Part shown: positions 10,247 through 18,115 of the stretch, piece by piece | How positions within the stretch are numbered: the stretch's first letter is position 1 | How the letters are laid out: each line of letters begins with the position of its first letter | Source: a virus | Length of the DNA stretch: 64,000 bases | IMG/VR virus record: IMGVR_UViG_3300033553_000165 | Coordinates: 1 to 64,000 of that record | Direction: 5' to 3' (one strand) | Translations under genes and position numbers: made by a program | The notes under the pieces: generated by a model | Seen by the model: the letters and a program-made list of their open reading frames with translations, nothing else | What the model was told of the DNA's origin: nothing | Database searches by the model: none

Positions 10247-10262
10247 CGTGGTTTGTTTTAGA

Positions 10263-10811
10263 TTATGCTACTGTTAATGTCGCAGTTCCGACTTTGGTTC
10301 CGTCAGCCGCAGAAGTAGCAGTTACAGTATAATTTCCAAGCGTTACTGTTCCAACTGTAACTAAACCGTTTTGGTTAATACTTAGATTTGCGGCTGCCGC
10401 TATGCTCCAAACTACATCTTGTGAAGCAAGTGCTGGTAGAACGCTTGAAGTGAATTGAACGGTCGTGTCGACTCCTGTACTTGTAGTTGCTGGAGTAACC
10501 GAAACGCTATCGACCACCGCAGTAATATCAGCGCCCTTAACAGCGTCTTTAATAACTAAAGTATTCCCGATAAGTGCGCCAAATTTAGCTTTCACTTCGT
10601 CTTCGGTAACAGTTTGCTCGGCTTTGAAGTCAAACTTATTTCTTAAGTCAGTCTCTCCTAAAGTAAGTAATTCCGCATCCCATTCAGGTGAGGTGGTTAT
10701 GTGAGAGATTACAAATTCTTTTTCTTTTACCGCCAAGCCTTTAATATCAAGCCTTTTTGTAGGGTCTGCAGCGTTGACTACCTGATATAGTCTTACATTT
10801 GAGTTGCTCAT
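10263..10811 (-). CDS. Ig-like (Big_2) domain virion protein
   Basis: 182 aa. The C-terminal 85 residues (VDSVSVTPATTSTGVDTTVQ, VVWSIAAAANLSINQNGLVT, NYTVTATSAADGTKVGTATL) form a bacterial Ig-like group 2 domain, common on phage capsids and tails. The N-terminal 95 residues are unrecognised. It lies between the acidic LNILKGF gene and the hypermodification genes, preceded by an 83-bp leader with a hairpin. Decoration or adhesion role inferred. Confidence 0.7.
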   Translation of the reverse strand: MSNSNVRLYQVVNAADPTKRLDIKGLAVKEKEFVISHITTSPEWDAELLTLGETDLRNKFDFKAEQTVTEDEVKAKFGALIGNTLVIKDAVKGADITAVVDSVSVTPATTSTGVDTTVQFTSSVLPALASQDVVWSIAAAANLSINQNGLVTVGTVTLGNYTVTATSAADGTKVGTATLTVA

Positions 10812-10843
10812 AATGAATTCATTTTAATTTTTAATAACTAGTC

Positions 10844-10871
10844 AAATTGATAATAGCTGTTTATCAAATTT
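10844..10871 (-). promoter_or_regulatory. Intergenic inverted repeat upstream of the Ig-domain gene
   Basis: AAATTGATAA and TTATCAAATTT flank a 7-nt spacer, giving at least 7 uninterrupted pairs plus a bulge. No T-tract follows, so an operator or mRNA leader hairpin fits better than a terminator. The surrounding 83 bp holds no ORF. Confidence 0.35.
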
Positions 10872-10894
10872 TACTTCGTCAAAATTAAACGTCC

Positions 10895-11899
10895 TTACAT
10901 TTTTTGTATTTCATCCGCTTTACTTTGAGGAACGAATTGGCTTCTCTGCTTCCCCTTACCGATTGTCATCTTCCAATACTTCTGAAATTCACATAACCAC
11001 ATTTCTACTTGATGTAAGGTAATTTTCCCGTCCTTTTTTACGGAATAGCTTTTAGTCTCCTTATCCCAATTTAAATATTTGAAATCACCGAACTGACCTA
11101 ACTGTTCTTGAGCTAAATCCCTCAACCAGTAAATGCCCACTGTCTGATCTTTACCGTTCTTCAAGTTAGGAAATATTAATCTTATACCTACAGACGCTCC
11201 TGGTCCTACGTTTGTAAAGTCATCCTGGTCAAAACGCATAAGATTCACTTCAGAATATTTCGGAGCATAAGTAAAATCTTGGTAAAATTCGTGAGCTATG
11301 AAATCAGCTACAGCCGGAAGCGTCTTGAGGAAAGTTATTATGACTTCCGGACTTTTCGCCTTAGCTAAAACTAATTGAAGCTTTCTTACTTTTTTATGTA
11401 AAGTTGGGATAACCTTATTAGCATAGCACCAATCTCTTTTCCTTCCTGGGCAAGCCATAGAATTTATTAAGTAGGCATTTGTGAAAGGATTCTCACCCGT
11501 TTCCCTATAATCTGCCATCTGTTGTTCTAATGTCGCTTGATCATATTCCTCATAACTCGGAACTCCTCCTATGAATTCAAAAAATTCCGGCTTGTTGAAA
11601 TATCTGAATAGCATAATTCTCCAAAGTAAATCTACATTACCATTTTTCTTTTCGTGCTTAAGAAATACGTTTTTGATTTGCCATTGACTGTGACGGTCTA
11701 ACTCACGGTAAACATTTGTGAATTTATTGTTACTAAAAAATGGGTCTTCTGTCCAAGGTCTTTCTTGACCTAATATAAACCGCTTATGCCAGATTTCTTG
11801 ACGCTCGAACATAGTTTTAAAGAATAATTCTAGATTCGGCTCATATACGTCTAATTCAGCGTCCGGAAGATCGCCTGTCCAGCTTGAGACATAACTCAT
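10895..11899 (-). CDS. 5-hmdU DNA kinase helical-domain (HMUDK / thymine-hypermodification) family protein
   Basis: 334 aa. Signature of the alpha-glutamyl/putrescinyl-thymine-pyrophosphorylase / HMUDK helical family: ERQEIWHKRFILGQERPWTE (residues 32-51), then KFTNVYRELDRHSQWQ (59-74), later FDQDDFTNVGPGASVGIR (223-240), a helix-hairpin-helix-like GPGA loop. In hmU-containing phages, members of this family take part in converting 5-hydroxymethyl-dU in DNA toward hypermodified thymines. No P-loop is visible, so this is the helical part only; a kinase partner would have to be elsewhere. It overlaps the glycosyltransferase gene by 4 bp (ATGA), implying joint function. Confidence 0.75.
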   Translation of the reverse strand: MSYVSSWTGDLPDAELDVYEPNLELFFKTMFERQEIWHKRFILGQERPWTEDPFFSNNKFTNVYRELDRHSQWQIKNVFLKHEKKNGNVDLLWRIMLFRYFNKPEFFEFIGGVPSYEEYDQATLEQQMADYRETGENPFTNAYLINSMACPGRKRDWCYANKVIPTLHKKVRKLQLVLAKAKSPEVIITFLKTLPAVADFIAHEFYQDFTYAPKYSEVNLMRFDQDDFTNVGPGASVGIRLIFPNLKNGKDQTVGIYWLRDLAQEQLGQFGDFKYLNWDKETKSYSVKKDGKITLHQVEMWLCEFQKYWKMTIGKGKQRSQFVPQSKADEIQKM

Positions 11900-12720
11900 A
11901 ATTTTATACTTTGAAATTCTTTGGTTCTTGCGATATCGGGTTCAAACGTCCAAGTCTTTTTAACAGGCTTCCATTTTAGATATGGATATTTCTCACTCAT
12001 TATTTCTTTAGTCTTAAGAACGGCTGCTCCTCTGTCGAAATCTTGTACTCCTCCCGCATTTTTGCCTACTGGTCTGTAATCAAGTCCAAGTTGTTCGTGG
12101 CGAACCGTATTGAATCCTGAATGCACTAAATGGAAGAAGGTATCAAAATCCTCAAAACCACTATTATCTAGATGTTCTGGATATGGAAATAAATGTTCGG
12201 TCTCTACAATGTAGGAACTTTGGAACCTTTTATTTAGCCTATCCCAAATTATGCTTAAATCTTCTTGACGCAATTCTTGACCGTAACAAAATGAGACACC
12301 TTTAATTTGGCTCCCCAATTCTTCTAGAATAATAAGGCTATCATCAATTGCTTTATCCAAAAAGGTTTGTGTCCGGAATTTTCTATCAACTTTATGTATT
12401 TCTTTCAACTCCGTAATATTCCGCACCCTTATATTATTGATATCATCATCCATCTTGAAAACATACTTATAATTGTTTTCTCTGGCGTATTCTTGAATAC
12501 ATAATTTCGCATAACATAGTCCTTCGTCGTTAGCGTCAATTATAACCAGCTCGTCATCCGTGAAGGATTTTGAGTAACTTTCATATTGTTGCGGCTCAAC
12601 GAATATTTTGTAAGGGAATTTTGAATGTTTGATGAATGAGTGAGTGTCCTTCTTTAAACCTTCCGCTCGACTTCGGCTTGGTATTGCGATTAAAATTTGA
12701 CCATTAGTAGAGTCTTCCAT
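11896..12720 (-). CDS. GT-A glycosyltransferase, TAGT-like (DNA base glycosylation?)
   Basis: 274 aa. An N-terminal Rossmann-like strand with ILIAIPSRSRAEGLKK (residues 9-24), IFVEP (39-43), GLCYAKLCIQEYA (67-79) and a DxD-type nucleotide-sugar/metal site YVFKMDDDI (86-94). The layout matches the TET/JBP-associated glycosyltransferases (TAGT), a family linked to modification of oxidised or hydroxymethylated bases in phage DNA. A downstream GGVQDFDRG may contribute acceptor or metal residues. Coupled by ATGA to the HMUDK-family gene. A general GT2-like glycosyltransferase acting on another substrate cannot be excluded. Confidence 0.7.
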   Translation of the reverse strand: MEDSTNGQILIAIPSRSRAEGLKKDTHSFIKHSKFPYKIFVEPQQYESYSKSFTDDELVIIDANDEGLCYAKLCIQEYARENNYKYVFKMDDDINNIRVRNITELKEIHKVDRKFRTQTFLDKAIDDSLIILEELGSQIKGVSFCYGQELRQEDLSIIWDRLNKRFQSSYIVETEHLFPYPEHLDNSGFEDFDTFFHLVHSGFNTVRHEQLGLDYRPVGKNAGGVQDFDRGAAVLKTKEIMSEKYPYLKWKPVKKTWTFEPDIARTKEFQSIKL

Positions 12721-12961
12721 TTTTAATTAGGCTTTTGAGTATATTAATATTTGAAACTTCTAAAACTATTTTCCCCGTCTTTTTGGTAATTGTTTCTTTA
12801 AATATGATATTCACGTACATCTCTCTGGAGGAAGAATACGACATATAAAATTCGTTTTCCCCTTCCAGAAGTGACTTAGCTAAACTTTTAAATTTTGGGT
12901 GGATTTTTCTTTGACGACTCGCTTCTTCCAATTGAAGCTTTATTTTCTTTCTCCAACTCAT
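12704..12961 (-). CDS. Hypothetical protein, 85 aa
   Basis: The N-terminus is basic (WRKKIKLQLEEASRQRKIHP); the remainder looks like a small alpha/beta protein. It overlaps the glycosyltransferase start by 17 bp and the next gene by 4 bp, so it is embedded in the hypermodification operon. No family recognised. Confidence 0.55.
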   Translation of the reverse strand: MSWRKKIKLQLEEASRQRKIHPKFKSLAKSLLEGENEFYMSYSSSREMYVNIIFKETITKKTGKIVLEVSNINILKSLIKNGRLY

Positions 12962-13221
12962 AAACTATCTAGATGTATTTCGGCCAAACTTTCAACTGCT
13001 TCAAATACCTTCGGCTTCAGATTTTTTATTTCTTCCATTATATCTTTTTCCCTTCTCATCATTATCCAAGCGTCAGACGCTCTAAGATTTTTCCAACAAT
13101 CATCAAATGATGTAAATGATAAAATGAGGTCGGTTGTCTTCTCCTTATGTTTTATATAGATATCGTTGGCTCCTAATTTTCTTAGAAATAAAAAACGGTC
13201 TATAATAGCTTGATTTCTCAT
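12958..13221 (-). CDS. Hypothetical protein, 87 aa
   Basis: Small mixed alpha/beta protein (DRFLFLRKLGANDIYIKHKE at residues 9-28). ATGA-type overlap with the downstream 85-aa gene. Not recognised; the operon position suggests co-expression with the base-modification genes. Confidence 0.55.
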   Translation of the reverse strand: MRNQAIIDRFLFLRKLGANDIYIKHKEKTTDLILSFTSFDDCWKNLRASDAWIMMRREKDIMEEIKNLKPKVFEAVESLAEIHLDSL

Positions 13222-13260
13222 ACTACTATAAACCGTGTAAGGTTTTAAGGTGAAAGGTCT

Positions 13261-13650
13261 TTAGAGACCGCTCTTCTTATTGATCTCGGTAAGTATTGCT
13301 GTTAATATTAGGAAGATTGAATGGTTGGTTAAATCAGGGAACCTTCCGCTTAATTTGTCGTATATTTCTGACGAAGCTTCTAATATGGCTTCCTCTCCGA
13401 AAAGGTCTTGAGGACCATAGGTATTCCAGAAGAATGATTTTACAAGAGATTCGTTATCCAAAATGAACCCGAACCCGTTGTTGATGGTTTCTATGGAAAA
13501 GTTCTTTTCTCCCAATCTGTCCATTTCTAAAATTACTCTATCGCCTTCCCATCTTTTAAAGATAGCTAACCTTCCGTCTAATTTAGACTGAAGCATTTTA
13601 GCAGTTAGAAGATTAACGTTGATTGCGGATAAGTTGTTTTGAGTTGCCAT
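13261..13650 (-). CDS. Hypothetical protein, 129 aa
   Basis: First gene after the strong promoter-like block at 13684-13731, with leader element ATCGTAAAAATTTT before the ATG. Mostly helical, no recognised domain. As promoter-proximal gene of the unit 13650 to about 10.9 kb it may be the first product of that transcript. Confidence 0.6.
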   Translation of the reverse strand: MATQNNLSAINVNLLTAKMLQSKLDGRLAIFKRWEGDRVILEMDRLGEKNFSIETINNGFGFILDNESLVKSFFWNTYGPQDLFGEEAILEASSEIYDKLSGRFPDLTNHSIFLILTAILTEINKKSGL

Positions 13651-13683
13651 AATATTAAAATTTTTACGATTAGAAATTAATTA

Positions 13684-13731
13684 CCTTACAAAGATATAAC
13701 TCTTTTTGTAAATAAAAAAATATTTTGTAAA
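13684..13731 (-). promoter_or_regulatory. Bacteroidota-type phage promoter (copy 1)
   Basis: On the minus strand, TTTACAAAATATTTTTTT is followed about 14 nt later by GTTATATCTTTGTAAGG. The element TATCTTTG fits the Bacteroidota -7 consensus TAnnTTTG. The block recurs almost unchanged at 17.6, 25.6 and 55.4 kb, each time in a gene-free gap upstream of a minus-strand gene. Confidence 0.75.
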
Positions 13732-13748
13732 TTAATTTCTAATCTTTG

Positions 13749-14582
13749 TTAAAATTTTAATGCAATCATCTGCTTAGCTGTTAATTCGTATGTACTTTTG
13801 TCGTCTAAATTATTTTCGTACATTTCAATAGCTTTTACTTCGGCTGCATTTTCTAACCATTGATATACTAAATTATTATAATTACTATTTAACTTTGCGT
13901 CGGCTGGACTAGCACACGCAGACAAGGCTTCTCCAGACGCAGAGTCAATTGAAGGAGAACCGTTATCACAATACGTCTGACTCCAGTCAAAAACCTTATA
14001 CGGGCATTTAACCAGTTCTCTATAACCGTATGTATTTGGACTCTGAGTAGGAAGATTCGGCAAAGCTTCCATAGCTACCATAATCTGGGAACAAAGTTCC
14101 TCACATTTATCTTCAATAGCATCCTTAACATTTATGAGTCTACTTTTTATATCACCTCCAGTTTTCTTGAATACAATATTTCCGGAATACTCAAAAGCTT
14201 CCATAACCCCCTTTTCAAGCTCATTTTCATTTCCCTTCTTTAAGGTATCTTCAACGGCTTTCTGGAGAACGTACACCGTCCGGATATTTCCTTCGTGAGA
14301 AACTTTAATAGGCTTTAAGCTACCAAGATCAGCCGAAGCTTTTGATAAGAACCCATTAACTTCTTCGGTGTCATTGAAACCGCCTTTTACAATTTCCCCT
14401 CCAACCGACTCATAAGTTTTACGGATAAACTCATCAATATTTGATTTTTCAAATGTTAAGAATTTGGTTTCCGGATATCTTGTAGCTAATTGTTCCTCTG
14501 TAATTGATTTTTCAACGTTGGTGAAGATGCCCATATTTAGACGTCCTTCAAATTTATCTGCTGATAAGAATAAGTTTTCCAT
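13749..14582 (-). CDS. Hypothetical protein, 277 aa
   Basis: No recognised family. Helical central part; the C-terminal part has several cysteines (DKCEELCSQ near residue 158, VKCPYK, YCDNG, SACAS). It is the last gene before the promoter block at 13.7 kb and follows the LNILKGF genes, so it may belong with head or internal proteins. The start at 14582 has the usual A-rich leader. Confidence 0.6.
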   Translation of the reverse strand: MENLFLSADKFEGRLNMGIFTNVEKSITEEQLATRYPETKFLTFEKSNIDEFIRKTYESVGGEIVKGGFNDTEEVNGFLSKASADLGSLKPIKVSHEGNIRTVYVLQKAVEDTLKKGNENELEKGVMEAFEYSGNIVFKKTGGDIKSRLINVKDAIEDKCEELCSQIMVAMEALPNLPTQSPNTYGYRELVKCPYKVFDWSQTYCDNGSPSIDSASGEALSACASPADAKLNSNYNNLVYQWLENAAEVKAIEMYENNLDDKSTYELTAKQMIALKF

Positions 14583-14607
14583 TTTATTTATTTCTAATTA
14601 TTTTGTT

Positions 14608-15027
14608 TTATTTTTTGGGTCTGGGAGGATACGCTTCCTTCACCTCGTGTATTTTTACTTGACCAGTAACAACTAATTTCCCGTCCTTCCGACTTATCAT
14701 ATGCCTAGGAACGTGATAAACATTTACTTTGTGATCTCCTGGAAAAGTGTTAACCTGAACATAATCCTTATGAAGGTCAACGATATTAGATTTCTCTCCA
14801 ACGATTCCCCCACCCGTTACCTCATTACCGTAATCTAATCTTGGTGCTTTGTTTTCTCCCTTTTGGCCATATTTTAATCCTACTCTTCCTAATCTACGGT
14901 TTTCTGGGTTATCCCCATAAACTCCACTCTTCGCCTTTTCCAAAGCGTCATCTGATTCCTTAAATCCCTTTAGGATATTTAAACGCCTTTTAGCGTTATC
15001 CTCATTTATTTCGTCTTGCCAATTCAT
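14608..15027 (-). CDS. LNILKGF-module protein, 139 aa
   Basis: N-terminus MNWQDEINEDNAKRRLNILK, then GFKESDDALEKAKSGVYG: the shared module of this phage (compare genes at 8474 and 15030). The remainder is a small beta-rich domain (VDLHKDYVQVNTFPGDHKVN, VYHVPRHMISRKDGKLVV). It is 3 bp from its 372-aa relative, probably a tandem paralogue pair. Function unknown; a head-targeting N-terminus is one possibility. Confidence 0.65.
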   Translation of the reverse strand: MNWQDEINEDNAKRRLNILKGFKESDDALEKAKSGVYGDNPENRRLGRVGLKYGQKGENKAPRLDYGNEVTGGGIVGEKSNIVDLHKDYVQVNTFPGDHKVNVYHVPRHMISRKDGKLVVTGQVKIHEVKEAYPPRPKK

Positions 15028-15029
15028 AA

Positions 15030-16148
15030 CTACTTTTTTGTTTGTCTTACTTTATAACTGGCTTCCCCATAAAATTCGCTATCCTGATAACCACGGTCGT
15101 CGTAATTGTCGTCGTCTTGTTTTATAGTCTTAGCTGTGATCTCTTTACCGCTATATCGGTTGATAGGCTTTTTATCTACATATTCCAATCCAGCTGGTAA
15201 ACTTGGTAAGGAAGCACTCATAGCCTTCTTATCAGCGTCCCGAGGATATCCCCTTTTCCCATTTACCGCAACTTGTAGAAGATAGCTTCCATCTTTTTGC
15301 TTATCAGTTAATCGGAAGTCAACATCGAGACCTCCGGAACGATAGGATTTTTTCTCCAACTCATCATTCACCTTATCAACATCAATCTGGATAGGCTTCT
15401 TCATTGGCTTGATTGGTGGAGCTTTCTTTTCAGATAAATCCTCAACCTTATCCCAAAGGTCTTTACTTCCGTTCCAACGGTAATTTTCTTTTTTGAATCC
15501 CTCCAATTTTTTAGCTTGTTGAAATTCTGAAGATGATAAGCTTGATTGTTTTAATAATGGGCTTGTCTTAGCTGCCCCTCCCCTACTTGCTAATGCAGAT
15601 TTTGCCGAAGCAACTACTTTGTCTGGGGATTTCTTACCTCCGTCACGCTGACCGAGAACGTATTTTTTACCAGTGATCTCAACGTATTTCTTTTGAAGTT
15701 TGGATATCTTATTATCAGTGTGTCCCGAAACGTGACCAACTGTTTCAATTTGAGATTTCCTGTCCCATAGAACGGAACTTAGCTCATCTTCTAATTTTGT
15801 CTGCTCGGAACGAACCTTTTTAACTGCGTTCGCAATAACTTCTTTTTGGTTTTGGTTGGCGATGTCTTTCCTGTTTGCTTGAGCTCTTGGGGAATTACTT
15901 GCCCCACCCGTTCCGGAATCAGTTTTACCGCTTGCCGAAGCACCCCCAGTTTTATCGGAAGCTTTTGCCCCTCTCCAGTCAAACTTTCCTGGTGCGTATT
16001 CCTTCCACACCCATTTACCGTTCGGGTGCATTTCTCCTACTTTTCTATTCTTTGCTTTCATAAGTTCGTCTTCTACTTCGACAAAACCTTTGAGAATATT
16101 TAGCCTTTGATTAGCTTGGTGATTGAGAATATCGTCGTGCCAATTCAT
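15030..16148 (-). CDS. LNILKGF-module protein, 372 aa
   Basis: N-terminus MNWHDDILNHQANQRLNILK, then GFVEVEDELMKAK. A segment HPNGKWVWKEYAPGKFDWRG (about residues 42-61) resembles linker motifs in other phage head-associated proteins. The centre is low-complexity, basic and Ser/Gly/Ala-rich; the C-terminal region (about 255-340) looks folded (LDVDFRLTDKQKDGSYLLQV). No catalytic motif visible. Twin of the 139-aa gene next to it. Confidence 0.65.
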   Translation of the reverse strand: MNWHDDILNHQANQRLNILKGFVEVEDELMKAKNRKVGEMHPNGKWVWKEYAPGKFDWRGAKASDKTGGASASGKTDSGTGGASNSPRAQANRKDIANQNQKEVIANAVKKVRSEQTKLEDELSSVLWDRKSQIETVGHVSGHTDNKISKLQKKYVEITGKKYVLGQRDGGKKSPDKVVASAKSALASRGGAAKTSPLLKQSSLSSSEFQQAKKLEGFKKENYRWNGSKDLWDKVEDLSEKKAPPIKPMKKPIQIDVDKVNDELEKKSYRSGGLDVDFRLTDKQKDGSYLLQVAVNGKRGYPRDADKKAMSASLPSLPAGLEYVDKKPINRYSGKEITAKTIKQDDDNYDDRGYQDSEFYGEASYKVRQTKK

Positions 16149-16196
16149 AACATACTTAGTTTTGTCTTATTAATAGTTGTAAGGAAGCTGTTTAAT

Positions 16197-16532
16197 TCAA
16201 CAGCTTTGCTTTTTGATAAATTCTTCTTCGGTATCAACTACCAGTTCTTGACCTGATAATTTCAACTTCCCTAATAATGCTAAATGTAGCTGGATATAAG
16301 GTTGACCGCTTTTTGTTTTTTGAGCCAGTATCATCGCCCCAGCGCATTGACGTCGTTGTGGGTCTATTTCCCCTTGCTCTTTATCGTAATCAACGGTCTT
16401 GTGACAAACGAACCCTTCGGTCTTATTTTGATCAATGATTTCCTTGGCTCTTTTAGCTCCTAAGTGACCGACACCCCCTTCTTTACGAAAGGGGCATTGA
16501 TCACAAACTTCTTTACGGTGAAAATTTTTCAT
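16197..16532 (-). CDS. Cysteine-rich DUF6283-like protein
   Basis: 111 aa. Cys pattern VCDQCPFRKEGGVGHLG (residues 8-24), FVCHKTVDYD (about 41-50), RRQCAGAMI (about 60-68). CPFR plus a later F-x-CH and C-x-G resembles the DUF6283 family, small phage and bacterial proteins that probably bind metal. The cysteines and histidine would give a Zn or Fe-S site. Biochemical role unknown. Confidence 0.65.
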   Translation of the reverse strand: MKNFHRKEVCDQCPFRKEGGVGHLGAKRAKEIIDQNKTEGFVCHKTVDYDKEQGEIDPQRRQCAGAMILAQKTKSGQPYIQLHLALLGKLKLSGQELVVDTEEEFIKKQSC

Positions 16533-16533
16533 T

Positions 16534-16740
16534 TTAAGATTTTTTATCTTTTAACCATTCCTTATAAGATTTTGAATTTAGCATACCAAATTGGCATAAA
16601 CCGCCTTCAATAATTTCCACAGTGGCTACGTGAGCCAACTCGTTATGCCTTCTAACTAAATCTTCTTTACCATTGTAAGAAATAAGCGTCGTTGGAGAAA
16701 TAGTGTCGTCAATATATAATTTGATGATTTCCGTTTTCAT
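16534..16740 (-). CDS. Hypothetical protein, 68 aa
   Basis: Small alpha/beta protein (IIKLYIDDTISPTTLISYNG at residues 5-24; VATVEIIEGG). 1-bp gap to the DUF6283-like gene and ATGA overlap with the small membrane protein upstream. Confidence 0.55.
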   Translation of the reverse strand: MKTEIIKLYIDDTISPTTLISYNGKEDLVRRHNELAHVATVEIIEGGLCQFGMLNSKSYKEWLKDKKS

Positions 16741-16874
16741 AATGATGCTATATAAATGAATGCGTATAAAGTCGGTACCAGTATCAGGACGGCTAAACCG
16801 TCCCGAATCATACCTTTTCTGTCTGCTTCCCAGCTTTCTTTGATCATCTGGGCTATTAGTTTCAAATCTTTCAT
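16737..16874 (-). CDS. Small membrane protein, 45 aa
   Basis: Reading frame from ATG at 16874: basic N-terminus (MKDLKLIAQMIKESWEADRK) and a C-terminal hydrophobic helix (LAVLILVPTLYAFIYIASL). It ends inside the start codon of the next gene (ATGA). Overlap and position support a real gene. Confidence 0.6.
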   Translation of the reverse strand: MKDLKLIAQMIKESWEADRKGMIRDGLAVLILVPTLYAFIYIASL

Positions 16875-16890
16875 ATCGTGCTTATTTATC

Positions 16891-17364
16891 TTAGTTAATT
16901 CCCCAACCTTGTCCGTAAGTTCTTGAGTCTTGACCTACTGCCTCTATTCTGTAGCTGAATGGTCCTTCTACCCAACCTTCACATCCGTCCATAAATTCGT
17001 GAAAGTCATCCAGACTTCTTATCTTCGTGCTTCCTTCTCCGTGAACCCCGTCACAATCCGTGGTACTCCAGTTGATGTAAGCGCATCCGTTCTTAGCTAC
17101 AAGCTTTTCAATTTTATCAAGTTCCATCTCCTCCCAAGTTTTGGGCTTTTCAAGGTCTGGAAGAATACTTACTACTACACATTCCATTTCTCTCATTTCC
17201 TGATCGGTTAAAAGTTCCGCTACATCGGATTTCAATAACATTCCGTCATTAGCCTTATTGAGAACTAAATCTATGAATTTTTCGGTCGTTTCCGGATTTT
17301 TTAGAAAGTCCTTTTTGGTGAAATAACCTACTACGTCTTGAGTTCTAAATTTTGAATTTTTCAT
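16891..17364 (-). CDS. Hypothetical protein, 157 aa
   Basis: C-terminal half has YINWSTTDCDGVHGEGSTKI and a final GQGWGIN; N-terminal half helical. No family recognised. Leader AACCGTAAAAATATTTCAAA precedes the ATG, an element shared with many genes in the window. Confidence 0.6.
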   Translation of the reverse strand: MKNSKFRTQDVVGYFTKKDFLKNPETTEKFIDLVLNKANDGMLLKSDVAELLTDQEMREMECVVVSILPDLEKPKTWEEMELDKIEKLVAKNGCAYINWSTTDCDGVHGEGSTKIRSLDDFHEFMDGCEGWVEGPFSYRIEAVGQDSRTYGQGWGIN

Positions 17365-17382
17365 TTTGAAATATTTTTACGG

Positions 17383-17526
17383 TTAAAAATTAAGTTGAAT
17401 CCAAACGTCGGTTAATCGGTTGTCTAAACGATCAACTAAATCTTGGCTGTTTTTCTTAGCTTCCGCTCTTCTGATTGCGGCTGTTAGCTTTTGAAATTTT
17501 TCAGATAATTTTGCTCTTGTTCCCAT
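17383..17526 (-). CDS. Small basic protein, 47 aa
   Basis: Frame from ATG 17526: MGTRAKLSEKFQKLTAAIRR, then AEAKKNSQDLVDRLDNRL, ending VWIQLNF. Amphipathic helices, basic. Directly downstream of promoter copy 2 with the leader AACCGTAAAATTATTTCAAA, which makes it the promoter-proximal gene. Confidence 0.6.
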   Translation of the reverse strand: MGTRAKLSEKFQKLTAAIRRAEAKKNSQDLVDRLDNRLTDVWIQLNF

Positions 17527-17551
17527 TTTGAAATAATTTTACGGTTGAAAT

Positions 17552-17600
17552 ACCTTACAAAGATAGTACGAAATTTACAAAGAAAAAAATATTTTGGTAA
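17552..17600 (-). promoter_or_regulatory. Bacteroidota-type phage promoter (copy 2)
   Basis: Minus strand: ACCAAAATATTTTTTTCTTTG, then GTACTATCTTTGTAAGG. TATCTTTG matches the -7 element TAnnTTTG. It lies between the terminator at 17.63 kb and the gene starting at 17526. Confidence 0.72.
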
Positions 17601-17621
17601 TTATTTTATAAAACTTTGGTA

Positions 17622-17655
17622 AAATAAAAAAAGTCCCTCCTATTTGGGGGGACTT
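17622..17655 (-). terminator. Rho-independent terminator
   Basis: Minus strand: AAGTCCCCCC, loop AAATA, then GGAGGGACTT followed by TTTTTATTTTA. Stem of 10 pairs with one imperfect position. It ends the transcript of the secreted protein gene at 17680 and is directly followed by promoter copy 2. Confidence 0.85.
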
Positions 17656-17679
17656 TCTTAATATATAGTAACCTTTAAC

Positions 17680-18057
17680 CTAACACGACAACGAGTGCGT
17701 CATCCTATGAAGGTAAATCAGATTATCCGGATTGGTAGCTTTATAATTAATTGTGGTAGAATTTATATCAGGTTTATAGTCCTCCGCCATATTCAGGCTT
17801 TTATAGGTTTCTACAACTCCGGAAATTCTCCCTGTTTGGTAAATGTAAATGTTTTGCTTTAGATCGACATCTTGTACCGAGACCGCTTCGTCAAATACTT
17901 CCGTATTAATAACGATTACAAAATCTACAGATACAACATCCATACTGGCAATGTTTTCTTTTTCCGAAATACCATCCCCAACGTCATTAACTACTCCCGC
18001 AGTCATAACGCCCGAAAACAAGAAGAGGGCAAAAATTAAGGTGAAAATGTTTTTCAT
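17680..18057 (-). CDS. Secreted/periplasmic protein, 125 aa
   Basis: Clear signal peptide: MKNIFTLIFALFLFSGVMTA (residues 1-20). The mature part is about 105 residues, beta-rich (VVSVDFVIVINTEVFDEAVS, KQNIYIYQTGRISGVVETYK), with no lipobox. No family recognised. Exported phage proteins of this kind sometimes alter the cell surface or block superinfection; that is only inference here. Last gene before a terminator. Confidence 0.65.
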   Translation of the reverse strand: MKNIFTLIFALFLFSGVMTAGVVNDVGDGISEKENIASMDVVSVDFVIVINTEVFDEAVSVQDVDLKQNIYIYQTGRISGVVETYKSLNMAEDYKPDINSTTINYKATNPDNLIYLHRMTHSLSC

Positions 18058-18115
18058 AATTGAAAAGTGTTTAATTATAAGGTTATAAACCTTGTATGAG
18101 TTTATTTAATAGTTG

